Assembly: GCA_044336205.1 (NCBI GenBank)
Contig: CP172318.1
Coordinates: 558,001 to 622,000, forward strand
Length of the DNA stretch: 64,000 bases
From: Ruoffia sp044336205
GTDB lineage: Bacteria > Bacillota > Bacilli > Lactobacillales > Aerococcaceae
Direction: 5' to 3'
Shown: piece after piece, positions 46,962 through 56,977 of the stretch
Layout of the letters: every line of letters begins with the position of its first letter
Position numbering within the stretch: position 1 is the first letter of the stretch
Translations under genes and position numbers: made by a program
Notes under the pieces: generated by a model
Told to the model about the DNA's origin: nothing
The model's input: the letters and a program-made list of their open reading frames with translations, nothing else
Databases searched by the model: none

Positions 46962-47299
46962 TGGAAATCTCAAAGTTAAATGTGAGACTGACAATCCAAA
47001 AATCCGTCTCCATTCAAGATGAGATTGGTAACTGGGAAAACCAGTGGGAAGATTATTATTGTTGTTATGCGCGGGTGGATTCAAGGGGACAATCAGGTGG
47101 GGAGGTTACTGTCGCAGGGATGGTAGTGGACCGCAGTGATTTAATCTTCACCGTTCGTTATGCACCAAAACTGAAAGATATTGCTACAACGGATTGTCGG
47201 ATCTTATTTGAGGACGAACTCTATGATATTAAGCGAGTTGATTTTATGAATTATCAGAATAAGACATTGAAACTTTATGCAAAGAAGGCAGAACGATGA
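46961..47299 (+). CDS. Head closure/head-tail adaptor protein (SPP1 gp16-like)
   Basis: 112 residues, mostly beta strands (VRLTIQKSVSIQDEIGNWEN, then YARVDSRGQSGGEV and YAPKLKDIATTDCRILFEDE). It matches the phage head-tail joining family that closes the head. It overlaps both neighbours by 1-4 bases. Confidence 0.92.
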   Translation: MEISKLNVRLTIQKSVSIQDEIGNWENQWEDYYCCYARVDSRGQSGGEVTVAGMVVDRSDLIFTVRYAPKLKDIATTDCRILFEDELYDIKRVDFMNYQNKTLKLYAKKAER

Positions 47300-47673
47300 G
47301 TAGAGTAAAAATTGATCAACTCGCAGATGAAATTATGAAAGGTCTAACAGAGTATGCGGACTTAGCGACGGATTCGATGAAAGATGCAGTTAAAGAGTCA
47401 GGACAGACCGTACGTAAAGAAATAAAAGCCAATGCACCCAAAAAGTCTGGTGATTATCAAAAATCATGGTCTGTCAAAACTGAGCGAGAAACAGCAACAC
47501 AATTATCCTTAGTTGTTCACTCAAAGAACCGATATCAGCTTGCACATTTATTAGAACATGGACATGCTAAAAGAGGTGGAGGTAGAACTAAAGCCATCCC
47601 GCATATTCTTCCAGCTGAGGAATTGGGAGTTAAGCAACTTCAAGAAAATATTGAAAAAGCTCTGAAAGGGTGA
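47296..47673 (+). CDS. HK97 gp10-family tail-component protein
   Basis: 125 residues. The family marks APKKSGDYQKSWSVKTE and HLLEHGHAKRGGGRTKAIPH are clear. Proteins of this family lie at the head-tail joint and terminate or organise the tail tube. It starts in an ATGA overlap with the preceding gene. Confidence 0.93.
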   Translation: MSRVKIDQLADEIMKGLTEYADLATDSMKDAVKESGQTVRKEIKANAPKKSGDYQKSWSVKTERETATQLSLVVHSKNRYQLAHLLEHGHAKRGGGRTKAIPHILPAEELGVKQLQENIEKALKG

Positions 47674-47677
47674 GTGA

Positions 47678-48007
47678 ATGAAAAAAGTTGTGAATATGCT
47701 AAAAGAGATAAACTTACCTTATGCTTATGATCATTTTGGGGAAGGGAATGCACCTAATCCGCCCTTTATCTGCTATCTCTATACTGGGTCAGATAATTTC
47801 TCTGCAGATGGAAGGGTCTACTTGAAAAAGAATCAAGTCAACATTGAATTATATACCGATAAAAAAGCCGTAACGCTAGAACAAACTGTCGAAGATGTTC
47901 TGGATCGTTATGGCATTTTTTATAACAAGTCTGAGGTTTACATAGAGTCCGAGAAGCTTTATGAAGTCTTATATCAATTTACTTTGGAGGTAGATTATGA
48001 AAAATAA
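47678..48007 (+). CDS. Tail completion/minor tail protein (gp11-like)
   Basis: 109 residues starting 5 bases after the gp10-like gene. The sequence (INLPYAYDHFGEGNAPNPPF, then ADGRVYLKKNQVNIELYTDK) fits the small alpha/beta protein found at this place in HK97-like phages of Gram-positives. It overlaps the major tail gene by 11 bases. Confidence 0.85.
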   Translation: MKKVVNMLKEINLPYAYDHFGEGNAPNPPFICYLYTGSDNFSADGRVYLKKNQVNIELYTDKKAVTLEQTVEDVLDRYGIFYNKSEVYIESEKLYEVLYQFTLEVDYEK

Positions 48008-48587
48008 AGTAAAATTTAACGTTTGTAATGTGCATTATTCGCTCATTACTAAAACAGATGAAGGCTATAATTTTGGCATTCCTGTTCCGATGCCTGGGGC
48101 AGTATCTATTTCATTAAATCCAAATGGTGAACCAGAATCTTTTTATGCAGATGGGATTGAGTATTATACCATCTCTAACAATATGGGATACGATGGCGAT
48201 TTTGAAGTGGCTTTAATTCCAGAATCATTTCGTATCGATGTTTTGAAAGAAAGTGTCGATGCAAATCAAGTCTTAGTAGAAAATGCTAATTCAGAAACTG
48301 CTAACTTTGCTTTACTATTCGAATTCGATGGAGATAAGCATAAAATTCGTCATGTTATGTATAACTGTTCAGCAGCTAGACCAGGGATTGAAGGTAAAAC
48401 TAATGAGGAATCTCGTGAAGTTCAACCAGAAACATTGACTATTTCAGCACGACCGTTAGCGAATGGATTTGTGAAAGCTAGAACGGGCAATGAAACGACT
48501 CAAGAAACTTATGATACTTGGTACAAGAATGTATATTTACCGGTTGAGTCAACTGTAGTTACACCACCTGAAGGGACCGGTGTTTAA
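47997..48587 (+). CDS. Major tail tube protein
   Basis: 196 residues (KVKFNVCNVHYSLITKTDEG onward, NNMGYDGDFEVALIPESF, ARPLANGFVKARTGNET). This is the phi13/TP901-type major tail protein that polymerises into the siphovirus tail tube. It is placed directly before the chaperone genes. A GGAGGT ribosome site lies in the preceding gene. Confidence 0.93.
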   Translation: MKNKVKFNVCNVHYSLITKTDEGYNFGIPVPMPGAVSISLNPNGEPESFYADGIEYYTISNNMGYDGDFEVALIPESFRIDVLKESVDANQVLVENANSETANFALLFEFDGDKHKIRHVMYNCSAARPGIEGKTNEESREVQPETLTISARPLANGFVKARTGNETTQETYDTWYKNVYLPVESTVVTPPEGTGV

Positions 48588-48589
48588 TT

Positions 48590-48967
48590 ATGGCGATCAA
48601 ACGAATAATTGAAATAGATGGAAAAGAGGTTGCGTTTAAAGCATCGGCTGCGATTCCAAGAATTTATCGATTAAAGTATGGGCGTGATATATTCAAGGAT
48701 TTATCTCAATTAGAGAAAGGTGTTAAAGAAAATGATGAAGAACAATCTAAGTTGGACATCGACTCTTTAGAAATTTTTGAAAATATTGCTTTTGTGATGG
48801 CCAAGCATGCAGATCCTAAAATCTGTGAAGATACGTCTGAGTGGCTAGAACAATTTAATACCTTTTCCATTTATCAAGTATTACCGCAGTTAATCGAGCT
48901 ATGGGGATTGAATGTACAAAGTGAAGCACAACAGCGAAAAAAGTACAAGCCACCGAAAGGGAAATGA
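48590..48967 (+). CDS. Tail assembly chaperone, first part (gpG-like)
   Basis: 125 residues (IKRIIEIDGKEVAFKASAAI, then RLKYGRDIFKDLSQLEKG). It matches the Gram-positive phage tail assembly chaperone. In such phages a programmed frameshift extends it into the next frame. Here the second part begins in an ATGA overlap at 48964. The tail end has AAAGGGAAA, a stretch that could slip, but it is not in the phase of the lambda heptamer. Confidence 0.88.
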   Translation: MAIKRIIEIDGKEVAFKASAAIPRIYRLKYGRDIFKDLSQLEKGVKENDEEQSKLDIDSLEIFENIAFVMAKHADPKICEDTSEWLEQFNTFSIYQVLPQLIELWGLNVQSEAQQRKKYKPPKGK

Positions 48968-49128
48968 GTACCTCGCTCTTTATCTTAAGAGCAGTGCAAC
49001 TCGGTCTCTCAATGGCTGACTTAGAGATGTTGTCGATTGGCTTGGTGAATGATTTGTTTATTGAGAATAGCAATGATGAGTTTTCATATCAACAAGTAGC
49101 CACTCAAGATGATTTTGATCGATTTTAG
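48964..49128 (+). CDS. Tail assembly chaperone, second part (gpGT-like)
   Basis: 54 residues in the -1 frame relative to the first part. The ATG overlaps the preceding stop (ATGA). LGLSMADLEMLSIGLVNDLF and a C-terminal SYQQVATQDDFDRF match the second chaperone part, which binds the tape measure. It may be made by re-initiation or by frameshifting. AGGGAGGTGG for the tape measure follows. Confidence 0.75.
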   Translation: MSTSLFILRAVQLGLSMADLEMLSIGLVNDLFIENSNDEFSYQQVATQDDFDRF

Positions 49129-49140
49129 GGAGGTGGTTGT

Positions 49141-51936
49141 ATGTCTAAACGAATTAAAGGTATTACTGTTGAGATTGGTGGGGATACAACCAAACTCCAA
49201 GATGCCTTAAAAGATGTTAACAAACAAATTAAAAATACAGAGTCTCAACTAAGGGATGTTAACAAACTTTTGAAGTTGGACCCAGGAAATACTGAATTAC
49301 TTGTCCAAAAACATAAATTACTAGGACAAGCGGTCGATGAAACAAAGAATAAACTATCTACTCTCAAAGAAGCTCAGCAAAGTGCTAATCAGGCACTAGC
49401 TCAAGGAACTATCTCGCAAGAGCAATATGATGCACTCCAACGAGAAATCATTGAAACAGAAGAAGCATTAAAGTCTTTAGAGAAACAAGCACATAGTTCA
49501 AATAATACTTTGGCAAATATATCAATTGCTGGAGAACAATTTCAAGCTACCGGAGAAAAGATGAAATCAGCTGGTCAGAAAATGATGCCAGTAACTGCGG
49601 CTATAACAGGAATGGGAATAGCTGCAGTGAAAACATCCTCTGATTTTGACACTGCGATGAGTAAAGTATTGGCTATCTCAGGTGCAACTGGAGAAGAATT
49701 TGATCAACTCCGAGATAAAGCGCGTGAAATGGGTGCTAAGACGAAGTTTTCTGCAACGGATGCAGCTGAAGCGATGAATTATATGGCTATGGCAGGTTGG
49801 AAAACTTCAGACATGATTAGTGGTATTGATGGGGTTATGAACTTAGCCGCTGCTTCGGGAGAAGATTTAGCTTCAACCTCAGATATTATTACTGATGCCT
49901 TAACTGCTTTTGGTTTACAAGCATCTGACTCTGCTCGTTTTGCAGACGTACTTGCAGCTGCGTCTTCAAATGCCAACACCAATGTTTCCATGATGGGGGA
50001 GACATTTAAATATGCGGCTCCGATTGCAGGAGCACTTGGATATACCATTGAGGATACTGCTTTGGCTATTGGATTGATGGCTAACGCAGGGATCAAATCT
50101 TCTCAAGCAGGGACCTCGCTTCGAACCATTATGACTGAACTTCAAGGTGACTTGGTATTAACAAGTTCATCCTTTGGAGAGGTGATGGTACAAACCACCA
50201 ATATGGATGGTAGTATGCGTGGCCTTACTGAAATTATGACAGATTTACGAGTTGCATTTTCTGATATGACCGAAGCTGAGCAAGTTGCTAATGCTGAATT
50301 ATTGGTAGGTAAGCAAGCGATGTCTGGTTTTCTTGCGATTATGAATGCGGCGCCTGCGGATGTAGATAAGTTGACGAATTCGATCATCAATGCTGATGGT
50401 GCCGCTGAGTCGATGGCGAAAACAATGCAAGATAATCTTGAGGGAGAATTGGAAGAATTAATGTCTGCATTAGAAGAATTAGCTATTTCTTTTGGGGATA
50501 TTTTGATGCCAGCAGTCCGAGCCATCGTTCGTGGATTAAATGGTTTTGTGAATGCTATTAATGCTTTACCAGGACCCATTAAAGGAGTAGTGGCAGTAAT
50601 TCTAGTGTTAGTAGCAGCAATTGGTCCCTTACTGATCATTGTAGGTCAGATGATGACTGGACTGGGTTCCATTATGATATATGGGCCTAAACTCATTGGA
50701 ATGTTTAGTGGGATTGCGTCATTTATAACTGGAAGCCTAGTGCCAGCGATTGGTGCGGTAATTGCTGCAATTGGTCCTATACCTTTAGCTATTGGAGCCA
50801 TTATCACAGCGATTGTTCTGTTATGGAATAATTCTGAAGCTTTTCGGGAAGGTGTCACAGCAATTTGGAAGACGATAAAAGAAGCTACGATTGTTGCATG
50901 GAATGCGATAAGTGACTTTTTATCTCAGCTTTGGACTAATACTCTTGAAGGTGGAAAAGCATTATGGAATGATTTCTCTAATTTCATGTCTGATTTCCTT
51001 TCAAATCTTGGTCAATTCATTCAATCGTCTTGGCAAAATATTCTTGCTACAACTCAAACAATATGGAATGGATTGATCAAGTTCTTAACTTCTACCTGGC
51101 AATCTATCCAGCAAGTGACGGTGCAAATATTAAATGGAATTGGTCAATTTATTGTAAATACGTGGAATAGTATTACTCAAACGACTCGCAATATTCTAAA
51201 TAGTTTGTTTAACCTAATTCAAAATATATGGCAGGGAATCAGTTCTACTATTAGCACTGTCATGAATGGAATTGGTCAGTTTATATCAAGTGCTTGGAAT
51301 AATATTGTTTCATTTATTGGTAATGTATTGGGGACAGCGATTTCCTATGTTGTTGATGCATTTAACTCTATTTTAAATAATAGTGTGAATGCGATGAGTA
51401 GTTTACAAGATATTATTTACCAAGGATTTATGGGGGCAGTGAATTTCATAAGAGATATAGTTTCTCAAGCAGGAACTTGGGGATGGGATTTGATCATTGG
51501 GATTGTAAATGGAATCAATAATGCAATTGGTCACCTTATCAATTCAGTGAAAAATATTGCTGAAATCATTTGGTCCTATCTTCACTTCTCAGTTCCAGAA
51601 ATTGGTCCTTTGACGGACTATGAATCATGGATGCCTGACTTTATGGAAGGTTTATCGAAAGGGATTGATAAGTCTCGTAATTTAGTTAAGGGGTCTATGG
51701 AAAGAGTAGCCCAAGATATGATACTAACCCCTCAAGTACCAGCTCTAAGTCATGCCAGAATCTCACCATCAACATCAGGCGCTAATAGCGATATCGAATC
51801 ATTAGTTAATAAACTAACAACTTCTAACCAAAATCAAGGCGATTTGATTATTCCGGTTTATCTAGGTGGAACTTTACTCGATGAGGTGATTGTCAATGCA
51901 CAGATGCGACAAAATATAAGGAGTGGTGGTAGATAG
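49141..51936 (+). CDS. Tail tape measure protein
   Basis: 931 residues, the longest gene of the prophage. A coiled-coil start (LQDALKDVNKQIKNTESQLR) is followed by the TP901 core domain (KTSSDFDTAMSKVLAISGAT, LMANAGIKSSQAGTSLRTIM), two hydrophobic segments about 480-560, then Trp-containing repeats of the type IWNGIGQFI-x-TW. It sets tail length and is injected with DNA. Its length suggests a tail of about 140 nm by the usual rule of 0.15 nm per residue. Confidence 0.96.
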   Translation: MSKRIKGITVEIGGDTTKLQDALKDVNKQIKNTESQLRDVNKLLKLDPGNTELLVQKHKLLGQAVDETKNKLSTLKEAQQSANQALAQGTISQEQYDALQREIIETEEALKSLEKQAHSSNNTLANISIAGEQFQATGEKMKSAGQKMMPVTAAITGMGIAAVKTSSDFDTAMSKVLAISGATGEEFDQLRDKAREMGAKTKFSATDAAEAMNYMAMAGWKTSDMISGIDGVMNLAAASGEDLASTSDIITDALTAFGLQASDSARFADVLAAASSNANTNVSMMGETFKYAAPIAGALGYTIEDTALAIGLMANAGIKSSQAGTSLRTIMTELQGDLVLTSSSFGEVMVQTTNMDGSMRGLTEIMTDLRVAFSDMTEAEQVANAELLVGKQAMSGFLAIMNAAPADVDKLTNSIINADGAAESMAKTMQDNLEGELEELMSALEELAISFGDILMPAVRAIVRGLNGFVNAINALPGPIKGVVAVILVLVAAIGPLLIIVGQMMTGLGSIMIYGPKLIGMFSGIASFITGSLVPAIGAVIAAIGPIPLAIGAIITAIVLLWNNSEAFREGVTAIWKTIKEATIVAWNAISDFLSQLWTNTLEGGKALWNDFSNFMSDFLSNLGQFIQSSWQNILATTQTIWNGLIKFLTSTWQSIQQVTVQILNGIGQFIVNTWNSITQTTRNILNSLFNLIQNIWQGISSTISTVMNGIGQFISSAWNNIVSFIGNVLGTAISYVVDAFNSILNNSVNAMSSLQDIIYQGFMGAVNFIRDIVSQAGTWGWDLIIGIVNGINNAIGHLINSVKNIAEIIWSYLHFSVPEIGPLTDYESWMPDFMEGLSKGIDKSRNLVKGSMERVAQDMILTPQVPALSHARISPSTSGANSDIESLVNKLTTSNQNQGDLIIPVYLGGTLLDEVIVNAQMRQNIRSGGR

Positions 51937-52298
51937 TGAGTCATCAAGTCTATTTGATCATTAATAGTATTACTTTACCTTTGCCAACTTCTTATGTGTT
52001 GGAATACCGAGATATTGAAGCAGAAACCGGAGGAGAAACTGAAGCAGGTACTATTCAACGAGATATTGTTCGTCATGGAGTAGTATCGATTGGTGTCACT
52101 TTTAATTGTAGTCCCCAGTGGGTAAAGACTTTTTCAGGTTTGAAGCAGAATTCGATGCTTCAAGTTAGGTATTTGGATACAGAATCCTTGGAACTTAAAA
52201 CAAGTAATATGTATATTGAGGGTTTTTCAGTCAAGCTAATTAAAGATACTTCCTATAAAGGTTTATGGGAAGTGTCTTTTACTTTGTCTGAATATTAA
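51936..52298 (+). CDS. Small tail protein (DUF6711-like)
   Basis: 120 residues, beta-rich (VYLIINSITLPLPTSYVLEY, GETEAGTIQRDIVRHGVVSI, LWEVSFTLSEY). It lies between tape measure and the tail hub where phages of this group have a DUF6711-type distal tail protein. The start overlaps the tape measure stop by one base. Confidence 0.8.
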   Translation: MSHQVYLIINSITLPLPTSYVLEYRDIEAETGGETEAGTIQRDIVRHGVVSIGVTFNCSPQWVKTFSGLKQNSMLQVRYLDTESLELKTSNMYIEGFSVKLIKDTSYKGLWEVSFTLSEY

Positions 52299-52309
52299 GG
52301 AGGTAGAAG

Positions 52310-54121
52310 ATGCAGCTGACTACGAAACGATTTCAAGAAGTAATTAATCAGCCATCCAGAAAGTTTTCTTGGTCAGGTAAACTCTACCTTCGTGACGGTG
52401 AGACGATAGACTTTACCGACAAAGAGATATTAAAAGGTACAGGGTATATCCAGCGATCTTGCTCAGGTTCTTCAGAATTAGAATTAGGATCTGTTTATGC
52501 TTCAGAGTTTGGTTTGAGTTTATTTACTAATGTGGACCGTTATCGATTAGAGGGAGCACAAATTTCGTTAAGGTATCATTTGCACTTTGATGATGGGACT
52601 CAGGAGTCTATTCCTATGGGAATCTTTGAAGTGAGTGAAGCGAATCGGTCGAAGAAGCGATTAGAACTCAAAGGATTTGATTTCATGTTGCGATTTGATC
52701 GACGCTTTACTGTCAAAGAGACTTTTGGTACTGCCTTTGAATTATTAACATTTATTTGTGAAAGATGCCGAGTGCAGCTTGGTATGACTGAAGCACAAGT
52801 ACTGATTTTACCTAATGGGACTGAAATGCTGTCTATTTATCCAGAACATGATATTGAAACCTATCGAGATTTACTTCATTATTTAGCATCTACTCTAGGA
52901 AGCATAGCTTTGATTGACCGTTATGGACGCTTAGTTCTTAAACAGTATGGAACGACACCAGTAACACAAATTGAAGCTAAACATCGATTTGATTCGAGTG
53001 TTTCAGATTTTAAAACTTATTACACAGCTATTAACTCAACCAATATGAAAACCAAATGGGCAGAATATTATGCCTTAAAACAAGATACAGGTTTGACTAT
53101 GAATTTAGGGGTCAATCCATTGATGCAGTTAGGACTACCTGAAAAAAGAGAACGGATGTGTCAGAGGTTATTAGAAGCTGTTAGCCAGATCTCTTATACA
53201 CCTTTTGATGCAACAACAATAGGCAATCCAAGCTTAGACCCTGCGGATATGATTGAGCATTTATATGAGGGAGAGGTTGTTAGATGTCTTATAACCAGTA
53301 TTGAATATAAAATTAACGGTAAACATCGAATTTCAGGTGTTGGTAAGAACCCCTATTATTCTCAAAGTAAAAGTAAGCATGATAAGAATCTTGTTGGTAT
53401 CTTAAATCGAATTGAGTCGGAACATATGATTGTTCATTCTTACAGCAATTCCAAAGCATTCGACTTAACTACTGAAGAAATGCCTGTCATCAGGATTGAT
53501 TTTGCTTCAGATAAAGAAACAGAAGCTTTGTTTAATGCTTCCATATTGTTGGATGTGACAACCACTGCTGTTGAGGAGAAGAAACAAGTGAGTTTGTCTC
53601 CAGTAACCACAGGATCAGATCCACCTATTGAATCAGTGGTGTATGAAATGGTTGAGGAAAAAGAAGTGCCGACTAATGTTATTGTGACTTATATTTTGAA
53701 TCATGAGCGAATAGATTATCACGTACCAATTGAAACATACTCAAATGGTCAACATGTACTCAATTTATTTTATCCATTATCCAATCTGCAGGAGAAAACA
53801 ATGAATAGTTTTTCAGTCATGATGCGCTTGGATAGTGGGAATGTACGTATTGAAAAAGATTATGCGATTGCGGCTATCAGTGGTCAGTCGTTAGGAACTA
53901 CTGAGGTTTGGGATGGGAAATTGGAAGTGACTGAATGGTGGAATAAAGTGTCATTAAGTCAAGGTATGTTGTATCAAAGGAAATTATTTGAAGACTATCA
54001 AATTGGTCTACATCAACCTCAATCCAATGTGTTTGATGAATCTGTGAATCGTTACGTTCCAAACAGTCTTGCATTAAAAGGTTGGCAAGAAGTAGTATCT
54101 GTGGAGGTGGAAAATGTATAA
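52310..54121 (+). CDS. Phage tail hub/baseplate protein
   Basis: 603 residues behind AAGGAGG. The N-terminal 350 residues look like a siphovirus tail hub domain (FSWSGKLYLRDGETIDFTDK, RRFTVKETFGTAFELLTFIC, GRLVLKQYG). The C-terminal part is a beta-rich appendage. It probably forms the tail tip and may bind the host. I see no peptidase or hydrolase motif. It overlaps the next gene by 8 bases. Confidence 0.75.
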   Translation: MQLTTKRFQEVINQPSRKFSWSGKLYLRDGETIDFTDKEILKGTGYIQRSCSGSSELELGSVYASEFGLSLFTNVDRYRLEGAQISLRYHLHFDDGTQESIPMGIFEVSEANRSKKRLELKGFDFMLRFDRRFTVKETFGTAFELLTFICERCRVQLGMTEAQVLILPNGTEMLSIYPEHDIETYRDLLHYLASTLGSIALIDRYGRLVLKQYGTTPVTQIEAKHRFDSSVSDFKTYYTAINSTNMKTKWAEYYALKQDTGLTMNLGVNPLMQLGLPEKRERMCQRLLEAVSQISYTPFDATTIGNPSLDPADMIEHLYEGEVVRCLITSIEYKINGKHRISGVGKNPYYSQSKSKHDKNLVGILNRIESEHMIVHSYSNSKAFDLTTEEMPVIRIDFASDKETEALFNASILLDVTTTAVEEKKQVSLSPVTTGSDPPIESVVYEMVEEKEVPTNVIVTYILNHERIDYHVPIETYSNGQHVLNLFYPLSNLQEKTMNSFSVMMRLDSGNVRIEKDYAIAAISGQSLGTTEVWDGKLEVTEWWNKVSLSQGMLYQRKLFEDYQIGLHQPQSNVFDESVNRYVPNSLALKGWQEVVSVEVENV

Positions 54122-55517
54122 AGGACAAACAGTGATTGAGTTGGAGAATATTCATACTCAAGAAAAAGAAATTATTAAAGAAGAAAATCTTGTAACGAAT
54201 GCCGTTGCGGATATTTTTCGTTTTAACCCTTCAGGGCTCTTGTATCCTATGGGGCAATCTTCGTCGGGTCGATTTGATCAGGAGATTTTTCCCATAGCAA
54301 ACAATTGCTTTGGAGGCATTTTATTATTTGAAGAAGCTTTAGTGGAGAACCCTAATGAGTATTACGCTTCAACGCTTAATCAGATTATAGGCTATGCTTC
54401 GAATGATGTGAGTGCAACTGAAAATCCAAAAAGAGGAAGCTTAAATCAAACTGAATCAATAATCTTGGATAATGGTTATAAATTTGTTTGGGACTTTTCT
54501 ACTTCCCAAGGAAATGGAAGAATTTCCTCTTTAGCATTAACTCATTATCAAGGAGGTAAATCCTATTACGGAGATGCGGAAGCTTCTGGCAATTCTTTCA
54601 TACAATTGAGCCGTCATTCAAAAAATTTATCAGTTGAAGATGCAGAACTATTTATTGGAATGGTTGAAGCAGACCCTGCTACTAATACTTTTGTTTCTTT
54701 CGTTCACAAAGCTGATAAAACGATTGATATTATGAAGGTTTATGAACCTATGTTGAGTATAGGTCTTAATGACACAGTTACTGCTCTCTCTCCCCAGATA
54801 ATTGAGCGAAAAACGATTGATTTAACGGCATTTTATAACGGTATCGCTCATTCCACTTATCCTGGTTTTCTTGATGGGAAAGATGGTTTCTATTATGGTT
54901 TTGCTGTTCAAAATGACTCAAAAAATAATAGAGCAACGATGAATCGATTAAAAGTTAATAAGCAGGACTATACATCATCGATTGATACTTGGCTGTTGGA
55001 AGGAGTATTAATATATTCTCCAGGAACCTACAGTCGTTCAAATACCGGTCATTTAAATCGATCCGTCTGCAGTCTAATTGAACAGGGCTATTTATATGTA
55101 CCAAGTTCTGATTTTACTCGGATATACAAAATAAATATAAATAACCCTGTGGATATATCAAGTATAGACTTAGGTTTTAAATCAAGTTTTACATCCGGAG
55201 CAGACGCACGAAATTATATATATAAGTGGGGAAATTATATTCGTTGTTATGATTTCATGCTCGATGAAAATGATCGTGTGATCCCAATTAAGGGGGAGGG
55301 ACTGTCACATATTTCAACACCACTAATTGAAATAGGTCCTTATCGATTAGGCTATTATTTGTCAACTTCTTATAGCGGTTCAACTTTTTATAAAACTTTA
55401 TATCTTCATACGCCTTATTTAGGAACGATTAATAATTTATCGACTCCAGTTTTAAAGACTGCGGATAAGACGATGAAAATTACCTATACCTTAACTGAAG
55501 TGGAGGAAAGTGTATGA
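54114..55517 (+). CDS. Phage tail-tip/receptor-binding candidate, unknown family
   Basis: 467 residues, no family recognised. The sequence is rich in Ser, Thr, Tyr and Asn with many short beta-strand-like stretches and turns (KINVN-type repeats such as IYKININNPVDISSIDLGFK), as in receptor-binding or fibre proteins. It lies between tail hub and holin, the place where host-range proteins stand. It overlaps the holin gene by 4 bases (ATGA). Confidence 0.55.
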   Translation: MYKGQTVIELENIHTQEKEIIKEENLVTNAVADIFRFNPSGLLYPMGQSSSGRFDQEIFPIANNCFGGILLFEEALVENPNEYYASTLNQIIGYASNDVSATENPKRGSLNQTESIILDNGYKFVWDFSTSQGNGRISSLALTHYQGGKSYYGDAEASGNSFIQLSRHSKNLSVEDAELFIGMVEADPATNTFVSFVHKADKTIDIMKVYEPMLSIGLNDTVTALSPQIIERKTIDLTAFYNGIAHSTYPGFLDGKDGFYYGFAVQNDSKNNRATMNRLKVNKQDYTSSIDTWLLEGVLIYSPGTYSRSNTGHLNRSVCSLIEQGYLYVPSSDFTRIYKININNPVDISSIDLGFKSSFTSGADARNYIYKWGNYIRCYDFMLDENDRVIPIKGEGLSHISTPLIEIGPYRLGYYLSTSYSGSTFYKTLYLHTPYLGTINNLSTPVLKTADKTMKITYTLTEVEESV

Positions 55518-55942
55518 GAGCATGTATAAAATATTTTGAAGTCATCGCGATGAGTTTAGGAGCAGTATTAGGATGGTATCTAGGCTCACCCGATGGCTTT
55601 CTTTATGCTTTAGTGGCATTTGTGGTGGCAGATTATGTGACAGGTGTGCTACGGGCAGGAGTAGAGCGAAAACTATCGAGCACTATTGGATTTCGAGGGA
55701 TCGCTCGTAAAATTATGATTTTTATCTTAGTAGGTGTAGCACATTTGATTGATACTTTTGTGGTACCTGACGCCAATGATGTTATTCGAACAGCAGTAAT
55801 TTTCTTTTATATAGCAAACGAAGGCCTATCTATCATTGAGAATTCAGCTGCGTTAGGGTTACCTATACCAACGAAGCTGACAACATCGTTGAAACAATTA
55901 CATAGAGAAGAAATAAATGAACAAGATGAGGAGGGAATATAA
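55514..55942 (+). CDS. Phage holin (holin_4/toxin secretion holin family)
   Basis: 142 residues. Three or four membrane segments (VIAMSLGAVLGWYLGSPDGF, FLYALVAFVVADYVTGVLRA, IARKIMIFILVGVAHLIDTF) and the family motif DYVTGVLRAGVERKLSS identify it. It makes membrane lesions at the end of infection so that the amidase encoded next reaches the wall. Stop and start overlap by one base. Confidence 0.93.
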   Translation: MRACIKYFEVIAMSLGAVLGWYLGSPDGFLYALVAFVVADYVTGVLRAGVERKLSSTIGFRGIARKIMIFILVGVAHLIDTFVVPDANDVIRTAVIFFYIANEGLSIIENSAALGLPIPTKLTTSLKQLHREEINEQDEEGI

Positions 55943-56967
55943 TGGCAAAATTGTATCCAATTAAACAGGATTTAACCAAAGTGAATCGGGGAACCAAGGG
56001 TGCTAATCGTCCTCAGTGGATTGTTATTCATTTTGTGGGGGCAAGCGGCCAAGCACAAGCTAATGCTGATTATTTTAGATATACTTATCGATCAGCATCT
56101 GCTCATTACTTTGTAGACCCTGAACAAATTATTCAAGTAGTTAAAGATGATACTCCTGCTTGGCATATTGGTGATGGATATTCATCTGGCTTAGGCCAAT
56201 ATAATGGTTATCATCGTGTAGGAGCAACAAATAATAATTCCATTGGGATTGAAGGGTGCCAGGATACAACGACAGGAAAGAATGTGTGGTATTGGGACTT
56301 TCATCCTAAAACATATGAACAGATGTTGTTATTAACTAAGCACTTGCAAGAGAAATATAATATTCCAGACAGTCGAGTAATTCGTCATTATGATGCTTCG
56401 GGAAAAATGTGTCCAGGGAATTGGCAGTGGAACAATTGGGCAAAATGGCATCAGTTTAAACGAGATTTGGCTAACCTCGGAAAATCTGTAAAAGAAACTA
56501 AAGCCATGTCAAATTCGAAAGTGGAGGATGGCGTGGTGGCAGTTGGTAATACTTATAAGGTGCAAGTAGGAGATACACTTTCTAAAATTGCGAAAAATCA
56601 CAAAGTAAGCGTTGATGATTTAGTTCTCTGGAATAATATTGAGAATAAGAATTTGATTTTTCCAGAGACTAAGCTATATGTGCAAGCACCTGATAAGATA
56701 CAAAAAATTACTAACCAAGTGAAGCAGTTAGGTCAAGTTGTACCCTCTAAAGGTGAATTTATTTTTTCTGAAACCGTAAATGTTAGAAATCAACCTGGTG
56801 CCTATGGTAAAGTGCCGGCAAAGTATCAACCAGGTGAAAAAGTAAGTTTTGATGAGGTTGTTGAAGCAGGTGGCTTTATTTGGTTGAAATATGAATCTTA
56901 TGAGGGGACAACTCAATATGTAAGTGCTGGAACGCCAACAGTTGCCTACGGACAATTTAATAAGTAA
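55942..56967 (+). CDS. Endolysin: N-acetylmuramoyl-L-alanine amidase with LysM and SH3b domains
   Basis: 341 residues. Residues 1-160 are an Amidase_2/PGRP domain (WIVIHFVGASGQAQANADYF with zinc His, RSASAHYFVD, RHYDASGKMCPGNW with the second zinc His and Cys). A LysM follows at about 203-250 (YKVQVGDTLSKIAKNHKVSV) and an SH3b-like domain at about 268-335 (FSETVNVRNQPGAYGKVPAK). It cleaves peptidoglycan between muramic acid and L-alanine at lysis. Confidence 0.95.
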   Translation: MAKLYPIKQDLTKVNRGTKGANRPQWIVIHFVGASGQAQANADYFRYTYRSASAHYFVDPEQIIQVVKDDTPAWHIGDGYSSGLGQYNGYHRVGATNNNSIGIEGCQDTTTGKNVWYWDFHPKTYEQMLLLTKHLQEKYNIPDSRVIRHYDASGKMCPGNWQWNNWAKWHQFKRDLANLGKSVKETKAMSNSKVEDGVVAVGNTYKVQVGDTLSKIAKNHKVSVDDLVLWNNIENKNLIFPETKLYVQAPDKIQKITNQVKQLGQVVPSKGEFIFSETVNVRNQPGAYGKVPAKYQPGEKVSFDEVVEAGGFIWLKYESYEGTTQYVSAGTPTVAYGQFNK

Positions 56968-56977
56968 TAGATTTTTT

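Noticed and set aside
48950..48970. GGGAAAT as a lambda-type slippery heptamer for the tail chaperone
   Set aside because: It is not in the X-XXY-YYZ phase relative to the first frame. The ATGA overlap allows re-initiation, so programmed slippage is not shown.
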